Counted from the first letter of the stretch, positions 1-30,222 are shown. The stretch is DNA of 64,000 nt from Lamellibrachia satsuma (GCA_033239005.1 BSQZ01000005.1:13121001-13185000); one strand, 5' to 3'. Notes: generated by a model not told the origin, from the letters alone. Program-made: numbers and translations.

Positions 1-123
1 TACAATTTAATGCTTTTTTAATTGTATGTTTTATGAATTAAAAATATTTTCTTACATGTGACATTCTACCTCTATTTTTTGAAATCAAATAAACTTATTA
101 TTAAACCGTCGTGCGTGTTGTAG

Positions 124-4666
<4,543 letters not shown>

Positions 4667-7600
4667 TCAGGTTCAGTGCATTTTGTCTTCAGAAGATGAA
4701 CATGGGCATTTGTGCTGGTAGCCATGATGATGGATGTAGACATGTCTGTTGTCTAAAAAACACTGCAGAAAATCAAGAAAATAGTAGAAGGAACTGTTTT
4801 TATGGGGTTTTTTCCTTGGCTTAGCAGCTGTCACTTTCCACTCCGTGTGACGTCTACTGACACCAGGCACAAAGGAAGATGTTAACTTGTCTTCTCTCGC
4901 CCTCACAGTAACAGTTTCCTCTGGGAGGTCATTTCAGAGGCAGTAGGAATGTCATCTTATGGCCAGCTGTATTTGAGGGTGGAGTTGCCCCAGACGTTGT
5001 GTGGTGAGATGTTGCTGGTGGCTCCTGCTGGAGGAGGAGTAGCATACTATTGAATATTCAGGTGATTCCTGCTCAGAGAATCTCCTGGTATCATGTATGT
5101 GACATCAGAAACAACCGCGTAGTTCTACTGGAAGATATACTAGGTACTGAGGATTTGTTACGCCTTTGGTAGTTGGGTACGTAGAGATCTTGGAGAGGTT
5201 GGTTCAGGGCATTTGTGGAGGATGTGTAGTGAGAGATTATTATTTTTGTCTACATGTCTGCTTTGTTCATATAGATACTTACTCATTTCACTGATCAGTG
5301 AAATGGTGCTTGATCACTTTATTGAGTTATTGATGAGCATTTTTCTATTTGTGAGTCAGCCATATTTTGCTGTTGTGCGGGATTTAATCTACTGCAGAAT
5401 ATTAGGGACCACTTAACTACCTGTCACAGAACCTATACATCCTTCCAGTCATGCCTCTTTTGTGAATGATTTTAAACAGTATAATATGTATTTTTATAAC
5501 AGGAGTTAACCTGATCAGGTGTGGATGAATAAAACATTTCATAAAAGTGGGAATTGGGCATAAAACAGCACCGGCTGTTGGTCTTGTTTAAATGTTTATG
5601 CTTTTGTTGTGTAAAAAATCATCTGAGTTTCGTGTCAGAGTGAAATATTTCTGTATATGAGAAAGTTGACGCCCTCTGCTATGTGCCATATCTACTCACA
5701 CATTACTGTGGTTGCCAGAGTGATGGTGCTGGGTTAACAATAAGCATCTGTGATGTTCTTGATTGTCATTTGGTCAGTGGTAATCTGCTGAACCATTCTG
5801 TAGTACACCCAGTGGTTGTCAACTTGCTGTTTATCACACTATATGTGGCAGCTATATGTTTAGTTAGCTGGGATCAATTTCTCTTCAGCGAATGGCATTG
5901 CCAGATAGGACTCATCCAAGACGGCTTTTAGATTTATGCTTGCCATATTTTTATTCCTGTGTTTGTACTACAGGGTTGTAAAATATAACATACTGAGTTA
6001 TGTGATTGTTTTATGTCAGACAAGTCATATCGATGCAGTGTACTTTAAATACTGGTGAAAATATATTTAATGTTTGTATTTGCCTGGTTGGACACTGGCA
6101 CACAATTAATGGTGTGTTAATGATGTGTTAATGATGTGTTATACACTTTGTTGGCATTATGCATTTTGTCATGTGTTATCGTCATGATTTTAAAAGTGAT
6201 GCTTCCTGACGAAATGTCAAGAAAAGTTGCCGGAAATGTGACTGCATAATATTGTCATTAAAAAATGAATGCCCAAAAAAGAAAAAGTAGTTTTTAAAAA
6301 TATCTTTCCCGAATATAAACATGTAGTGGATAGAAGAGTTTGATTCAGTTTACCACAGGGTGGTACAGTTTTAGTGGGTGTTTAGGGTTTATTATTGAGA
6401 AACTCATAATATGAAAATACACCAAAATAAACATTCATGGCTTTTGATCCTTCACCAACAATGCTGTGCGACGTTTTCAGTATGATGTACTTCTAGGCTG
6501 TGTAACATTGTCTTGCTTGTTTGGAAGAGAATACTGATATGGTTTGCACAGGATGGAAATGCCTGAAATAGAAAACTGATTGAATCTTTGAACTTTGTTT
6601 TAACATGAGCTTTGTTTGATAACATTGAGAGCTGATTAATGTATGAATTTTGTTTTAGCATTTAATGTTAACACATGTGTCAGTAAATGACAAAGTATCA
6701 GTTTATTCTATATAGGGACACTAAATTGTGTGGATGATGTACTTATTGTGTACAAAGTCCCCACTATTTATAACTTCCATGCTACTAACTGTTCGCTGTC
6801 TAGTTGCGACAGTTGTTTATTCTTCATGACTTGGTCTCTCTAATGTATGAATGGGTGATCCATCTGTTGGTATTAGTGCATCTATTTGAGTTGCAGCTAT
6901 GCCACGGTGTCAACATTTAAAAGTACCAAAAAAATAGTCACATAGTGTATATTTCTAACATGACAGCCACACTGTAGCGGTCTTACAGTGTTCTGTATCA
7001 CCTTGATAGTGTGATTGTTGTCATATGATAGAACAGGCAATAAAATGCTATATGATTTGCAATATTGTGTGGAGTTCTAATGTGTGTTGCCAGTCATAGT
7101 GAGATGTTCCCTACTTCAACCACAGTCTGGTGAATGACCTGGCTAGGAGGACATGTATACTGTTTCACCTATATACTATAGTACTGTTTCAACTATATAC
7201 AAAACACCCTGAAATATCAAACTAACTATTTAATTTAACTATAAATTAATGTATTTATTTTAACTCTTCTTGCATTATTTTGCGAAACACACCCAGTTCT
7301 GTTCTTTCAGTTCTAATCTACGTCTGTAAATTGATAACTTGGGCTGAATATTTTCCGTGTTGTAAAGGACATTTCAACTAGTTACGCCACCTAGCGGGTT
7401 ATGTGGAGAGGTGGTTGCTATGAGAGCAACTTTATTCATAATATTATATAATCTAATAATAAACTAACGCTAAATATTTATTATATTCCTAATAAAAATC
7501 CCAACACATCATAATACAGACATACAGAGAAAGTGCGAATTTATTTGATCGTAAAAAATATTGTTTATTTATAACCAAATTTAAACAATCAATCAATGTT

Positions 7601-7680
7601 TTCCAGATAATCATTTGGAGATTATCAATAAGTGGAAACGGTGATCAGTCAATATATCGTAATATCGATGAACTCGCGTC
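4667..7680. other. Probable PRAS40 3' UTR followed by intergenic DNA
   Basis: No further coding exon was recognised. Possible polyadenylation signals AATAAA on the + strand are at 5528-5533 and 7039-7044, but nothing shows which is used. A short triplication of TTAATGATGTGT lies near 6110-6140. Confidence 0.4.
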
Positions 7681-7689
7681 GTCCACTCG

Positions 7690-8040
7690 CTGGCAGAGCC
7701 TTTGATCGGTTCCTTTGATAGATCCATCGAATGCTCTCCTCACTGGTGGCGACCTAGCCTCTCAGCTGTGCACCGGCGGTCGATAGTGCACCTGGTGGTG
7801 ACCTAAGCCCACCGCTGCCATAACAACCGCCGTCGCGCTGACGTAATTCCCCGCGGCAGCTGAACAAGCGCTGGCGTAATCGCACCGGCTGGGTCAGGTC
7901 AATGCTGGCTACAGTCCCTCCCTCCAATCTATGTCCGGCAGTAGACATGTTGCGATAGACTCGGCAGCTGGCTGACCGCTAGCTGCCACCGCACCGTGCG
8001 GTCAGTGTTGGCGGTCAGTTTATTTCGGGCATATTCCGTT
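7690..8040. other. GC-rich, CpG-rich block
   Basis: A stretch of clearly higher GC and CpG content than its surroundings, without a convincing reading frame. It could be a promoter or first untranslated exon of the downstream nuclear receptor, or old mobile DNA. The sequence does not decide. Confidence 0.3.
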
Positions 8041-8274
8041 CAAACGCCTTCACTTTAAGTCTTAAGTAGGGCTTATTTATTATAAGTCAACGTTTTGCAG
8101 TCTGGCGTAGCTAATTGATTTGTGTTTACGTTTCTGCATGTAAGTGTAGTCTAGCGCAGCCACTTCGTGCGGTAGGCTCGGGGTACAAACCCTGTCCAAA
8201 ACTAGGAATATATACCTGTATGCACAACGGGTCAAGACAAATTCCAAAAGGACGCACACGTTATACCTGGTCAA

Positions 8275-8350
8275 AAGGGCACAGCTTCCCCCTCATAAAG
8301 GACACCAATGCCACGGATCTATCGGATGACCTTGTCGAGATGTTATGGGA
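8275..8350 (+). pseudogene. Isolated decayed copy of part of the PRAS40 acidic exon
   Basis: FPLIKDTNATDLSDDLVEM here closely matches FPLMEDTNGRDLSDDLDEM encoded at about 2700-2760. The DNA matches as well, for example TCGGATGACCTTG in both. There are no matching splice sites or neighbouring exons, and the open frame ends at a stop soon after. It is a partial duplication of the upstream gene's exon in the same orientation. Confidence 0.75.
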
Positions 8351-8831
8351 TCGTGTCCCCTTCGGACCTTTTTAACAATTGAAACTGGCCTGGTCATAAA
8401 TTATGGGTTTATATAGCCCCTTCAGTTAACTGCATTTTTATTGAACATGGCGCTGGTTTGTATAAATGCCCATTTGAGTTATTTCCCCCGAAAAATCGCT
8501 CTTTTGTTGAAAATGGTGCCCCTATTTTGACCACTTAATATGGAGTGCCTGTAGCTTTAAGTCCTTGCCTACCAATGTTTTAAAGACCATATTATGTAAA
8601 ATAGTGCCGTTTTTACAAATAAAGTACCTCTTTATAGGCCCTATTAGTAAATTGTCATATCATGGAAAAATTAACCCAAGTTTTAATCACTGGATTGGAG
8701 TGAGCCCTTAATTGCCATAATATTAGTACGCTGTTCTTTGGACAGTGTTGCGTGTAATGCCATTTAAATTACAAATACATGTTTTGGAACTTTACCCCCA
8801 AAATTATCAAAGACGTCCTGACAAAAATAAT

Positions 8832-9030
8832 CTACGTCTCAACCGCATAGTGAACCCCCGTTGCCTTGTCGCCGCAGATGCAGCAGTCCCGAAAGGGAAA
8901 GGGACGGAGCCGGTGGGCATCGTCACGTGGTTACTGTCGATGCGTTTCTAATGTAAGCCAAAAGAAAAAGTGACAGTTGTTACATATTTTATCGTTCAGT
9001 CTCCATGAACGCCTTATATAAAGGTAAGAA
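8832..9030 (-). pseudogene. Inverted, frameshifted copy of the nuclear receptor first zinc-finger exon
   Basis: The reverse complement matches 15235-15410 nearly base for base. It keeps the intron end TTGGCTTACATTAG, the block AAACGCATCGACAG and the start MPTGSVPFPFG. One G is then missing from a GGGG run, which breaks the frame before the first cysteine. Past the shift the frame reads CCICGDKATGVHYAV. The copy keeps CGDK, the usual family motif, while the live exon has CSDK. Similarity stops soon after Tyr-Ala-Val, so no CEGCK box or donor remains. Confidence 0.88.
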
Positions 9031-9034
9031 TATT

Positions 9035-9305
9035 CAGGATTAAAAAAACTTTATTGTACGTTTAAAAATACACTAAAAACGGAATGTTTCCTTTATGTAT
9101 ACATTGCATTGCCAGTAATAAAATTGGTAAAAACACACAGAACATTGCTAAAACAGTTCACATGAAAACTTAATGCAACATACTAGAAACTTTCACTTAA
9201 AATATTAGAAACAGTTCACTTAAAACCACCATTTAAAGCAGAAATAACAAAGGGAATAAAGTATTTCTTGTAAAGTTTTTTTGCTAGTGGTACTTTTAAG
9301 CGATT
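9035..9305 (-). mobile_element. 5'-truncated LINE tail inserted in the left arm
   Basis: Absent from the right arm, so it looks like an insertion. Read on the minus strand it starts LKVPLAKKLYKKYFIPFVIS, similar to the C-terminal end of many non-LTR retrotransposon polymerases. It continues as untranslated sequence and ends CAATAAAG followed by T/A-rich sequence. Such a 5'-truncated 3' end is typical of LINE insertion. The clade was not identified. Confidence 0.55.
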
Positions 9306-9560
9306 TGTTTGTTTCAAATCAACCCAACTTGAAGTCCTATGTAAATAAGTAGCCACGTTGTAGCTATTGTATGACGATCTAAGTCTACAACTTACCCCAT
9401 ACCTGCTGACACAGACCGCATTCTCGGCATCTGCCTTCGGAGGCGGAACTGGAATAGCAACACCGATTTCGTAGAAACGTAATTATTAATTGCATGGACG
9501 GATCCAGGGGTGTCCAACAGGTGCCTGGACGGATCCAGGGGTGTCCAACAGTGGACACGC

Positions 9561-10267
9561 TCTTTCTGTTGGGTGAATTTGTTTTAATCAAGTCACAATT
9601 AGTTGTCGAGGCACCGTGAGGCGGCGTCCTCTTGGACTTGTTCCTCAGTAAGTGCTTACGATATTTATAACACGCATAGTAGGGGCATTACCCCTAGTAA
9701 TGCCGCGGGTCCCCAGTCGTTCTGATTTGCCTCCACCATCCTGCCGTATCCTCGTACTACCTATAACTAATAATCTACACGCAAACGGATTCTTGCTGTA
9801 TGTACTGTCAGGCTTGCAAACCAGTGTGGGAGATAATCGCTTTAAGCAGCAACCCACAATTATGATATATACAAAGGAAGATTCATTCTTGTCATGAAAG
9901 ATGAAAACCAAAAGATCCGTGAGGAAATGTTGGAGTTTATCAGCTGTCATCGCCAAAAATATCGAACAGCTCGACCTGGGTTTCGAAACATGCACGACGA
10001 AGCGTACGTGGCGTGTGCCGTGAATGTGGCAGGTAAGACGAATGGTGTGGCTGCTTTGATGAAATAACCCGCAAGCGATGTAAACAATGTGAACGTGTGC
10101 GACGAGGATACATGCAGAGTGATAGAGCTGTGTCTCTATATAGCGACAGAGCTGTGTTTCCATGCAGCGATAGAGCTGTGTCTCTATATAGCGACAGAGC
10201 TGTGTCTCCATGCAGCGACAGAGCTGTGAAATATCTTTCTTATGGGTATATTTAAACAAAACGTATC
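9561..10267. other. Spacer between inverted arms, left part
   Basis: No gene recognised. Around 10110-10225 a roughly 30-bp block containing GACAGAGCTGTGT is repeated four times. Confidence 0.5.
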
Positions 10268-10975
<708 letters not shown>

Positions 10976-11114
10976 GGTTGTGTATGTTTCTTAATCGTGT
11001 ATATGTTTCAAATATTTAAGCATATTTGTTCAATGTACATAGGTTTTTTTAACTTGGAGAATGATATAGAGGCACATCACAACTTTTGGATATTGCGACT
11101 ACAGATTTGTCATG

Positions 11115-11380
11115 CAAGTTGGTAATTGAGACTAGATATCTACCACGTAGGGGCCTAAGTTGGTAATTTAAACTAGATATCTACCACGTAGGGGCCTAAG
11201 TTGGTAATTGAGACAAGATATCTACCACGTAGGGGCCTAAGTTGGTAATTGAGACAAGATATATATACCACGAAGGGGCGTAAGTTGGTAATTGAGACAA
11301 GATATCTACCACGTAGGGGCCTAAGTTGGTAACTGAGACTAGATATCTACCACGTGGGGGCCTAAGTTGGAAATTGATAT
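11115..11380. repeat. 41-bp minisatellite, about 6 copies
   Basis: Unit contains GATATCTACCACGTAGGGGC and AAGTTGGTAATTGAGAC. One copy has a small TATATA expansion. Confidence 0.95.
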
Positions 11381-11800
11381 TGCGACTTGAAGTCGAGTTT
11401 ACACCGAGTGGAAACGTAATGACAGTTGTTCAAAGCGCAATTAATTGTCCGGCCCTGTCTGTCTTTTGCAACAACTCTCCTTTCCAACCCTTGAACTTAC
11501 ATTTCTTGGTGAATACATAGTTGGCTAACCGAGCCAATACAATGCGAATTGTTTCGCTTGCATCACGCGCATAGGCACGCACATATACATACTAATCGTA
11601 TCGAATATGATTGAATCCGATACTACGAACCGATTGTTTCTGCGCAAAACAAAGGTGTGATCCGTAGCCGAATAGACGCGCGTAGCCTCATTTGACGGTG
11701 ATGTTTGCTTCAATATACGCGCAGATGCGTCTGATCTGGTTTGAAACAAGGACATGTTCGTTAACATTCTACCATAGTTGCAAACAAAATGTCTAGGCTG

Positions 11801-11809
11801 TCAAGGTCA
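11801..11809 (+). promoter_or_regulatory. TCAAGGTCA, possible orphan-receptor monomer site
   Basis: A perfect TCAAGGTCA (extended AGGTCA half-site of the FTZ-F1/SF-1 and ERR type) lies within the block TAGGCTGTCAAGGTCACCGT, which recurs at about 12584-12604. Function is inferred from the motif only. Confidence 0.3.
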
Positions 11810-11916
11810 CCGTCACAAGTTGTAAACGGCAGTCTTTTTGGTCATCATCTGTTAACAATAATACTTTTGTTTTTATTACTATATTGGAGTTCAGCGCCGC
11901 GTCGTTGTGATTGAAG

Positions 11917-11917
<1 letters not shown>

Positions 11918-11982
<65 letters not shown>

Positions 11983-12185
11983 TGTTTTTGCTGTTGTTGT
12001 TGCTGCTGTTTTGTTGTTGTTGGTATTGTTATTATTGTTGTTGTTATGGCTGTGGTTGTTGGCAATTAATGTCGTCGGGCCGACATTATAAATTTAATGC
12101 CCTTTTAGTAAATACATTCTTCTTTGTTCTAGTTAAATATGTTATGACGACGACTACGACGACGACTACGACGATGATAATACTT

Positions 12186-12221
<36 letters not shown>

Positions 12222-12252
12222 TTGTTGTTGTTGTTGTTGTTGTTGTTGTTCT
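11918..12252. repeat. Trinucleotide arrays (CTG)n, (ACG)n and (TTG)n
   Basis: CTG repeats from about 11918 grade into TTG/TGG. ACGACG runs lie near 12147-12175 and TTG repeats near 12185-12251. They are non-coding; poly-L, poly-Q and poly-T frames across them are artefacts. Confidence 0.95.
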
Positions 12253-12952
12253 CCCAGGCGTCCGCGGCCCGCGACGGCGACTCGCACTTCGCCGGGGCCT
12301 ATACATAATGAGTGACCTCACTCACAGTTCAACGTGTTTACGTCCAGCCGCTCCGGTGACCAGTGGCACTGACCCACTGCGAGTAATCGCGCCACACGGA
12401 CGCGTACTCCGGCCACGTCAACCGCTGCAGCTCCCCCGATGACGGCCGACTAGTAGAGGATCGTCGGAAGAGGTCGGAGAACCTCGAGAGGAGATGAAGA
12501 CCGCAGACACGACGCCAGAGACGCCGTGAGGTGCTGAGAGACACCACACAGGTAGGGAGTCTGAGAGAGGAGGCATCACTAGGTGTAGGCTGTCAAGGTC
12601 ACCGTTATTGAGCGTTTTCTTGGACCCACGATTGCGCAAGTGCTAGTGACTGGACCGCAGAATGTGCAGTGGTGTCAGGGAAACTGGACATATTAACGCA
12701 TGCATGTGGCGTCACGTAAGTTGAACTATATGATATTGAAGTGGTACCACACGAACTAGACCGCTTGAAGAACCGCTAGAAGTTACTAATTTACTAACTG
12801 CCGTTTTACCATGTTGAATATGTTTTGTGGACAGATACCAGGATACTGTTAGCGGGGCCCGCGTGAACCAGCGAGCAGAACGTTTGGGAGAAATGTGGCC
12901 AAATATGAGTTTTGGGAATGCGTCGGGAACAGTTTGTGTCCTTCCCCAAAAA

Positions 12953-12956
<4 letters not shown>
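12253..12956. other. GC-rich non-coding region upstream of the nuclear receptor
   Basis: Locally GC- and CpG-rich (12250-12560). No coding exon could be supported. It might contain an untranslated leader or promoter of the receptor gene; no core promoter motif stands out. Confidence 0.3.
12593..12601 (+). promoter_or_regulatory. Second TCAAGGTCA motif
   Basis: Same extended half-site as at 11801, within a 20-bp block shared between the two places. The shared flank suggests a small duplication rather than two independent sites. Confidence 0.3.

Positions 12957-13021
<65 letters not shown>
12955..13021. repeat. (AT)n microsatellite
   Basis: Uninterrupted AT run of about 65 bp. Confidence 0.97.
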
Positions 13022-13023
<2 letters not shown>

Positions 13024-13790
13024 GATATGATTCAGATAAGCATTTAAATTATTTTATAACAAACCGTTTATTTAAATATGCAGCCTGTATATATGATGAT
13101 CATCATTAATAAATTGTTCTTGGATAAAATGACTGTGTATATGACATTAAGTTAGTGTTATGAACTTCGGAGGTTCTCGACGTCAGCCGCTTTCTTCACA
13201 ACGACTAAATCTGTAACAATTCTTAGTTACGATTTTACGTGCGATCCCTCCTTAGCAGAACGTACTACTCGGCTGCGTTAAAATACCTGTATGTGCACTG
13301 AAGGCATTATCGTGACAGGACAGTAACAGTTTGCAACAATCCAAATTCCTCCAGGCAATCACATACGACAGCTTCTTCGTGATAGTTTTGTGTGAATGAC
13401 AGACAACACAACGATATTTGTGTTAAACGCAAACACTGGCACTTTGTTCACAAACTTCAGTGGAAACGGACGCCGTTCGGTGCATATTTGAGTAAAGTGT
13501 AAAAGGCTCTGCCGCACACGTAAACAAACAAGACACCTTTGACGAGCAGACGTCTATTGTCTGTGCTTACGGACGATCCACATTGTGGTTAATTGATCAA
13601 TATAAGGTAACGGTCGAATTATATGTCGTAGATCAACAGCGGTCAAACTGTGACCGAATAGGAACTTGTCGGCGTCGTAAATACATTATGTACGCAGCGC
13701 CTCGTCAAATCAATCGTCGCTCTTTCTTGTCCATAGCAAATTTCGCTGTTGTGAGGTGCCTCGATGACCGATAGGCAAGAGGTCAACCTG
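13022..13790. other. Non-repetitive spacer, no gene seen
   Basis: No reading frame with family features. At 13800-13855 a short array of (T/C)TGGCCACTGGC units follows. Confidence 0.4.
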
Positions 13791-13954
13791 TTGTGCCGGC
13801 TAGCCACTGGCCACCGGCCACTGGCTACTGGCCATTGGTCAGTGGCCACTGGCTTTATGAACATGTAGCTAGTGTAGTACTACGTAATGTATACATGCTT
13901 ATATACACGCATGCATGCAAGCAAGCAAGCATGCATGCGTGCATGGATGCATAT

Positions 13955-13958
13955 ATAC

Positions 13959-13989
<31 letters not shown>

Positions 13990-14810
13990 CATACATACAT
14001 ACATACATACATACATACATACAACAATTATACATACATGCATACATACATACATGCATACATACATACATACATACATACATACATACATACATACATA
14101 CATACATACATACATACATACATACATACATACATACACACATACATATGTATACATATATACATAGAAGCATGCATGCATGCATGCATACAAACATATA
14201 CACATACATATATACATAATACACACACATACATACATACATACATACATACATACATACATACATACATACATTCATACATACATACATACATACATAC
14301 ATGCATACATACATACATACATACATATATACATACAAGCGTGCATGTGTGCGTGCGTGCGTGCGTACGTACGAACATACATACATACATACATACATGC
14401 ATACATACATACATACATAAGTACGTGCGTACATACACGCATGCATGCATGCATGATACAAACATAAATACATACGTACGTACATGCATACATAACATAA
14501 ATACACACATACATACATGCATTCATACATACATACATACATTCATACATACATACATACATACATACATACATACATACCTACATACATACATACATAC
14601 AAACGTATATGCGTGCTTACGTGCATACGTACGTACTCACATACATACATAATACACACATACATATATACAAGCATGCATGCATGCATGCATGCATACA
14701 TACATATTTACATACACGCGCACATACACACATACGGGCACGCATACACACATACATGCGCATAGACACACGTACGCACGCGCTCACGCACGCACACACG
14801 CACGCAAAAT
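13955..14810. repeat. Long (CATA)n compound microsatellite
   Basis: About 850 bp of CATA/TACA tetranucleotide repeats broken by GCATGCATGC blocks, GTGCGTGCGTGC and CACA segments. Open frames of up to 245 codons (YIHT or MYVC repeats) are artefacts. Confidence 0.97.
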
Positions 14811-14823
14811 AATTCAATGTAAA

Positions 14824-14825
<2 letters not shown>

Positions 14826-14876
<51 letters not shown>
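14826..14876. repeat. (AT)n microsatellite
   Basis: Uninterrupted AT run of about 50 bp. Confidence 0.97.
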
Positions 14877-14884
<8 letters not shown>

Positions 14885-15327
14885 ACAGCATGGATAAGTT
14901 TTGTTTAAATACACTCATATGTAAAATATTTTACGAATGTTTTTGTAAATTCATACCGCCACCCATACGGGCATGCATACGCCCACTGCCGGACACATGT
15001 TGGCCACCCTCTGGATCCGTCCATACAATTGATAATTACGTTTCCACGAAGTCGGTGTTGCTATTCCAGTCCCGCCTGCGAAGGCAGATGCCGAGAATGC
15101 GGTCTGTGTCAGCAAGCATGGTGTAAGTTGTAGACACGACACAAACAAAAAATTAACCATCGTCATACAGTAACTACAACGTGTTGTTCAAGTTGGGTTT
15201 GAAACAAACAAATCTGACCGTTATATAAGGCGTTCATGAAGACTGGAAACAAAAATATGTAACAACTGTCACTGTCACATTTTCTTTTGGCTTACATCAG
15301 AAACGCATCGACAGCAACCACGTGACG

Positions 15328-27974
<12,647 letters not shown>

Positions 27975-29550
27975 TGGTGCCACTGTGAGACCTCGTGTTT
28001 AACATCGGGTCCGCAGTGATATATAGTTAAGCTCAACCTGCTTCACCGTTTTGTGGCTATTTACTCTGGTCCAATAAGATGTCAACACCGACTACTACAG
28101 TTCGTCATTCTACGCACCGGAGTAAAATCTCCTGTGCCGCGGACACTGAACTGGAAACACTTCTTGTCTGTGTGGTCGATCATACGATTGGGCTCGAGAA
28201 CAGTATGAAGTTGGTCCTTGTTATAACCCACGCTCAATCCCAGCCCGTTTACCGCCTTACTAACCGAGATGGTTTACGTCAAGTAGTAACAGCAAATGAA
28301 GCATTTTGTTTGTGAACTGTTGCACTTGTTTACATTGTAGGATGAAACCATTACTTGGCCAAATGGATAGACAAGAGTGCCTGCGATTGAGCACTACTGT
28401 GTGACGTCAAACTTAATCCGATGTGTTAACATGTTGTTGTTAGAAACGATGTGGATTATCCAAATTGTTGTAGATAAACCGCGAGGGAAACATTTTTATA
28501 TTCGAAGTACGTTACGTTTGTGAACTGTTACGCGGCGGCAGATGTTTTTTTAAACATTATTATGCTTTAAACCCAACATTATTGGTGTGAAAGCTTATGT
28601 TTCTGTCGTGTTACGTTACGTGTTGTTTAAATTAACATGACTATTTCATATTGCATTTAATCCCTATACGTTCGTTATACACGCATACATATTACGTTAT
28701 TTATCGACAACACACATCGATATAAACCAATAGATTCGTTGATCGTGCATTTAGTGACTTTGCTCAAGGAGGTGCTTATACGTTATTGTTACGTTTGTGG
28801 ATTGGAAGGTGCAGGTGACGTCACTTATAATATCAACCAATAATGCTGTTTGCAATACGCGGAATCTCAGCATTTATTTACGAAGAAAATATTATGCAAC
28901 TATAAATTTCCCTTTCGACTTGTAACTTGTGGGTTTTTTCCCGGCGGGTGAGTCTTGTTTATGTTAATATGTTAAAATAATTTGTGACGCATATAAAGAC
29001 AGTTGTGTCCTGAGGCGAATCGTTTCATAATGCAACAACACCTACGACGGGTGAGTTGACCTAGCATGTGGACAGGAGTTATCGAATTAACACCTCTCAT
29101 TATCTAGTAAACATTCTTTGCTAGCGTCTTGCGTCTTGAGGAAGCAGCACATGTTGCCTGATGTCGAACTGGTCTTTGGAAAGTTCGTCAATTGTTGGTG
29201 TTATTGTTGTACACACCAGCAGCTTTGGCCTCGACACTCATTCTCATCTTCTCCACGAGACCCGAACAGTTGAACTTCTCAAACGATCCACAAGAGGGTA
29301 AAGGCTGTATATGATTTGATATGACTATTGATATGATCACGCATGTGTCGGACGTCATAACTTGACAGTTGCGTCTGACATCATAGCGTGACAGACGCGA
29401 TATCTTCTAATTTGCCACCAACCACGGCCGCCAAACGCTATTTGTGCAAAAGGAACCCGATAATAACTTAAATTGAATTTCTTAATAGCGTTTCCAAATT
29501 CATTGCATGTTTACTTCGTTGTCGTTGTTTATCAATGTTTTACTTGTTGA
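27975..29550. other. Probable receptor 3' UTR and intergenic DNA
   Basis: No further exon recognised and no clear AATAAA close to the stop. Related phrases such as GTTACGTTTGTG recur several times between 28500 and 28800. Confidence 0.4.
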
Positions 29551-29552
29551 AT

Positions 29553-30222
29553 AGACTTGAGTGGACGTGTCATCCTGTTAGCAGCAGTGAACAATTTAAC
29601 TCGACAGCTGACTTGAGTGGACGTGTCATCCTGTTAGCAGCAGTGAACAATTTAACTCGACAGCTGACTTGAGTGGACGTGTCATCCTGTTAGGTGCAGT
29701 GAGCGGTTTAACTCGACAGCTGACTTGAGTGGACGTGTCATCCTGTTAGCAGCAGTGAACAATTTAACTCGACATCTGACTTCAGTGGACGTGTCATCCT
29801 GTTAGGTGCAGTGAGCGGTTTAACTCGACAGCTGACTTGAGTGGACGTGTCATCCTGTTAGCAGTGAGCGGTTTAACTCGCCAGCTGACTTGAGTTGACG
29901 TGTCATCCTGTTAGGAGCAGTGAGCGGTTTAACTCGCCAGCTGACTTGAGTGGATGTGTCATCCTGTTAGCAGCAGTGAGCGGTTTAACTCGCCAGCTGA
30001 CTTGAGTGGACGTGTCATCCTGTTAGGAGCAGTGAGCGGTTTAACTCGCCAGCTGACTTGAGTGGACGTGTCATCCTGTTAGGAGCAGTGAGCGGTTTAA
30101 CTCGCCAACTGACTTCAGTGGACGTGTCATCCTGTTAGGAGCAGTGAGCGGTTTAACTTGCCAACTGACTTCAGTGGACGTGTTATCCTGTTAGGCGCAG
30201 TGAGCGGTTTAACTCGCCAGCT
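29553..30222. repeat. 56-bp minisatellite, about 12 copies
   Basis: Unit contains GACTTGAGTGGACGTGTCAT, CCTGTTAG and AGCGGTTTAACTCG. Early copies carry the variant AACAATTTAACTCGAC. Confidence 0.97.

Larger units (their letters stand above)
8832..9560 (-). repeat. Left arm of an inverted duplication (partner 14985-15415)
   Basis: Apart from a roughly 270-bp insertion (9035-9300), this arm matches the right arm in reverse. Shared blocks are the zinc-finger exon with its acceptor, AAACAAACAAATC, GTAAGTTGTAGAC, GCAGATGCCGAGAATGCGGT and CTGGATCCGTCCA. The arms are separated by about 5.4 kb of mostly microsatellite DNA. At the inner edge the block GGACGGATCCAGGGGTGTCC is itself doubled (about 9495 and 9527). 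Confidence 0.85.

Noticed and set aside
8140..8205. tRNA-like SINE head (CTAGCGCAGCC and GGGGTACAAACCC)
   Set aside because: Box spacing and stem are poor and no body match to the other SINEs was seen; left unannotated.
12241..12306. Possible exon after TTCTCCCAG encoding ASAARDGDSHFAGAYT and a stop
   Set aside because: Short, no family similarity, and the pyrimidine tract is a TTG microsatellite; kept only as GC-rich spacer.
13793..14812. Overlapping open frames of 67-245 codons
   Set aside because: Translation of the CATA tetranucleotide array.
15061..15123. Small exon between CCAG and GT conserved in both inverted arms (MPRMRSVSA)
   Set aside because: Conservation is explained by the duplication; the donor differs between arms and no link to the receptor frame can be shown.
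28079..28318. 78-codon frame downstream of the receptor
   Set aside because: No motif or codon signal; probably 3' UTR by chance.
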